Shown here: positions 6,970 to 7,294 of the stretch, piece by piece
How positions within the stretch are numbered: the stretch's first letter is position 1
How the letters are laid out: the number at the start of each line of letters is the position of its first letter
Origin: JANNAT01 sp031422555
Lineage (GTDB): Bacteria > Pseudomonadota > Alphaproteobacteria > Rhodobacterales > Rhodobacteraceae
Direction: 5' to 3'
Assembly: GCA_031422555.1 (NCBI GenBank)
Contig: JANPLZ010000066.1
Location: 1 to 7,294 of the forward strand
DNA: 7,294 nt
Made by a program: the position numbers and the translations under genes
Notes under the pieces: generated by a model
Told to the model about the DNA's origin: nothing
The model's input: the letters and a program-made list of their open reading frames with translations, nothing else
Databases searched by the model: none

Positions 6970-7294
6970 GCGGGAACCTCTGTCTGGGTGATGTGTTGCG
7001 CTGTGCGCAGGGCAAGGGCGGCGATGGTCAGCGCCGGGTTTACCGCCGCCGAGGTGGGCAGAACCGACGCATCGACGATGTAAAGATTGGCATGATCATG
7101 GGCGCGGCAATCGGAGTTGACCACGCTTGCCGCCGGGTCTGCCCCCATGCGCGCGGTGCCACATTGGTGCGAGGGCGTGCGCCGGTCAAACGCGCGCGAC
7201 AGCACAATAGGATAGCCCGCGCGGCGCAAATTCGCTTTCAGCTTTGCCACCAGCGCAAGATGCGCGGCCCAGTTTGAGCGTTTCCAATCCAGCG
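6966..7294 (-). CDS. GMC-family oxidoreductase, C-terminal fragment (gene continues beyond window)
   Basis: An open frame enters at the right edge and ends with TGA at 6966-6968, giving the last 108 residues of a second GMC flavoprotein. It has the C-terminal substrate/catalytic domain: SHQCGTARMGADP with the catalytic His at residue 42 of the fragment, then DCRAHDHANLYIVDASVLPT, and AAVNPALTIAALALR with the catalytic Asn at 85. The SHQCGT and NPALTI versions of these motifs differ from the HHPVGT and NTNAPT versions in the complete GMC gene downstream. They belong to the branch that includes many sugar-oxidising GMC enzymes (glucoside 3-dehydrogenase or gluconate-dehydrogenase-like); the precise substrate is open. 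The N-terminal FAD domain and any signal peptide are outside the window. Its stop overlaps the SDR start by 3 bp. Confidence 0.9.
   Translation of the reverse strand, partial: LDWKRSNWAAHLALVAKLKANLRRAGYPIVLSRAFDRRTPSHQCGTARMGADPAASVVNSDCRAHDHANLYIVDASVLPTSAAVNPALTIAALALRTAQHITQTEVPA

Noticed and set aside
1..7294. Mobile elements, CRISPR arrays, tRNA or rRNA genes
   Set aside because: No transposase, integrase, regularly spaced repeat array or RNA-gene signature was seen on either strand, including at the edges of the degraded genes.

Overview
The window reads as chromosomal DNA of an alphaproteobacterium, most likely a marine Rhodobacterales (Roseobacter-type) organism. This is inferred from the GC-rich codon use, the compact polycistronic layout and the flavour of the protein families; no rRNA or tRNA marker is present to confirm it. 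Every supportable gene lies on the minus strand, so transcription runs from base 7294 towards base 1.

Bases 7294 to 2091 hold a tightly packed six-gene catabolic operon, given here in transcription order. It starts with the C-terminal end of a GMC flavoprotein oxidoreductase that runs off the window. A short-chain dehydrogenase/reductase follows (ATGA overlap), then a complete choline-dehydrogenase-like GMC oxidoreductase, a small Dabb-domain protein, a DUF993 protein (TIM-barrel, dihydrodipicolinate-synthase-like) and a LacI-family repressor. Gaps are 15 to 27 bp or the genes overlap, so the set is probably co-transcribed and controlled by its own LacI regulator from a promoter upstream of the window. 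A sensible reading is stepwise oxidation of a sugar, polyol or cyclitol by two GMC enzymes and an SDR. A lyase or hydro-lyase step by the DUF993 enzyme would follow, with the Dabb protein as a small accessory enzyme. The substrate cannot be read from the sequence.

Bases 2090 to 1964 are a short non-coding gap with a tandem 18/19-bp direct repeat and no convincing terminator.

Bases 1963 to 1 carry what looks like the remains of a surface-polysaccharide locus. A UDP-glucuronate decarboxylase-like gene has lost its N-terminal NAD-binding segment. A galE remnant, joined to it by a GTGA overlap, has an internal in-frame deletion that removes the catalytic Ser/Tyr/Lys region and has also lost its C-terminal third. 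A membrane-anchored GT2 (cellulose-synthase-like) glycosyltransferase runs off the left edge, and its first ATG lies inside the galE remnant in another frame. The two nucleotide-sugar genes are best called pseudogenes. The glycosyltransferase still looks well conserved within the visible part.

The most interesting unit is the GMC-SDR-GMC-Dabb-DUF993-LacI operon, a plausible uncharacterised carbohydrate pathway. The decayed UXS-galE-GT stretch is a good example of deletion-driven gene loss.
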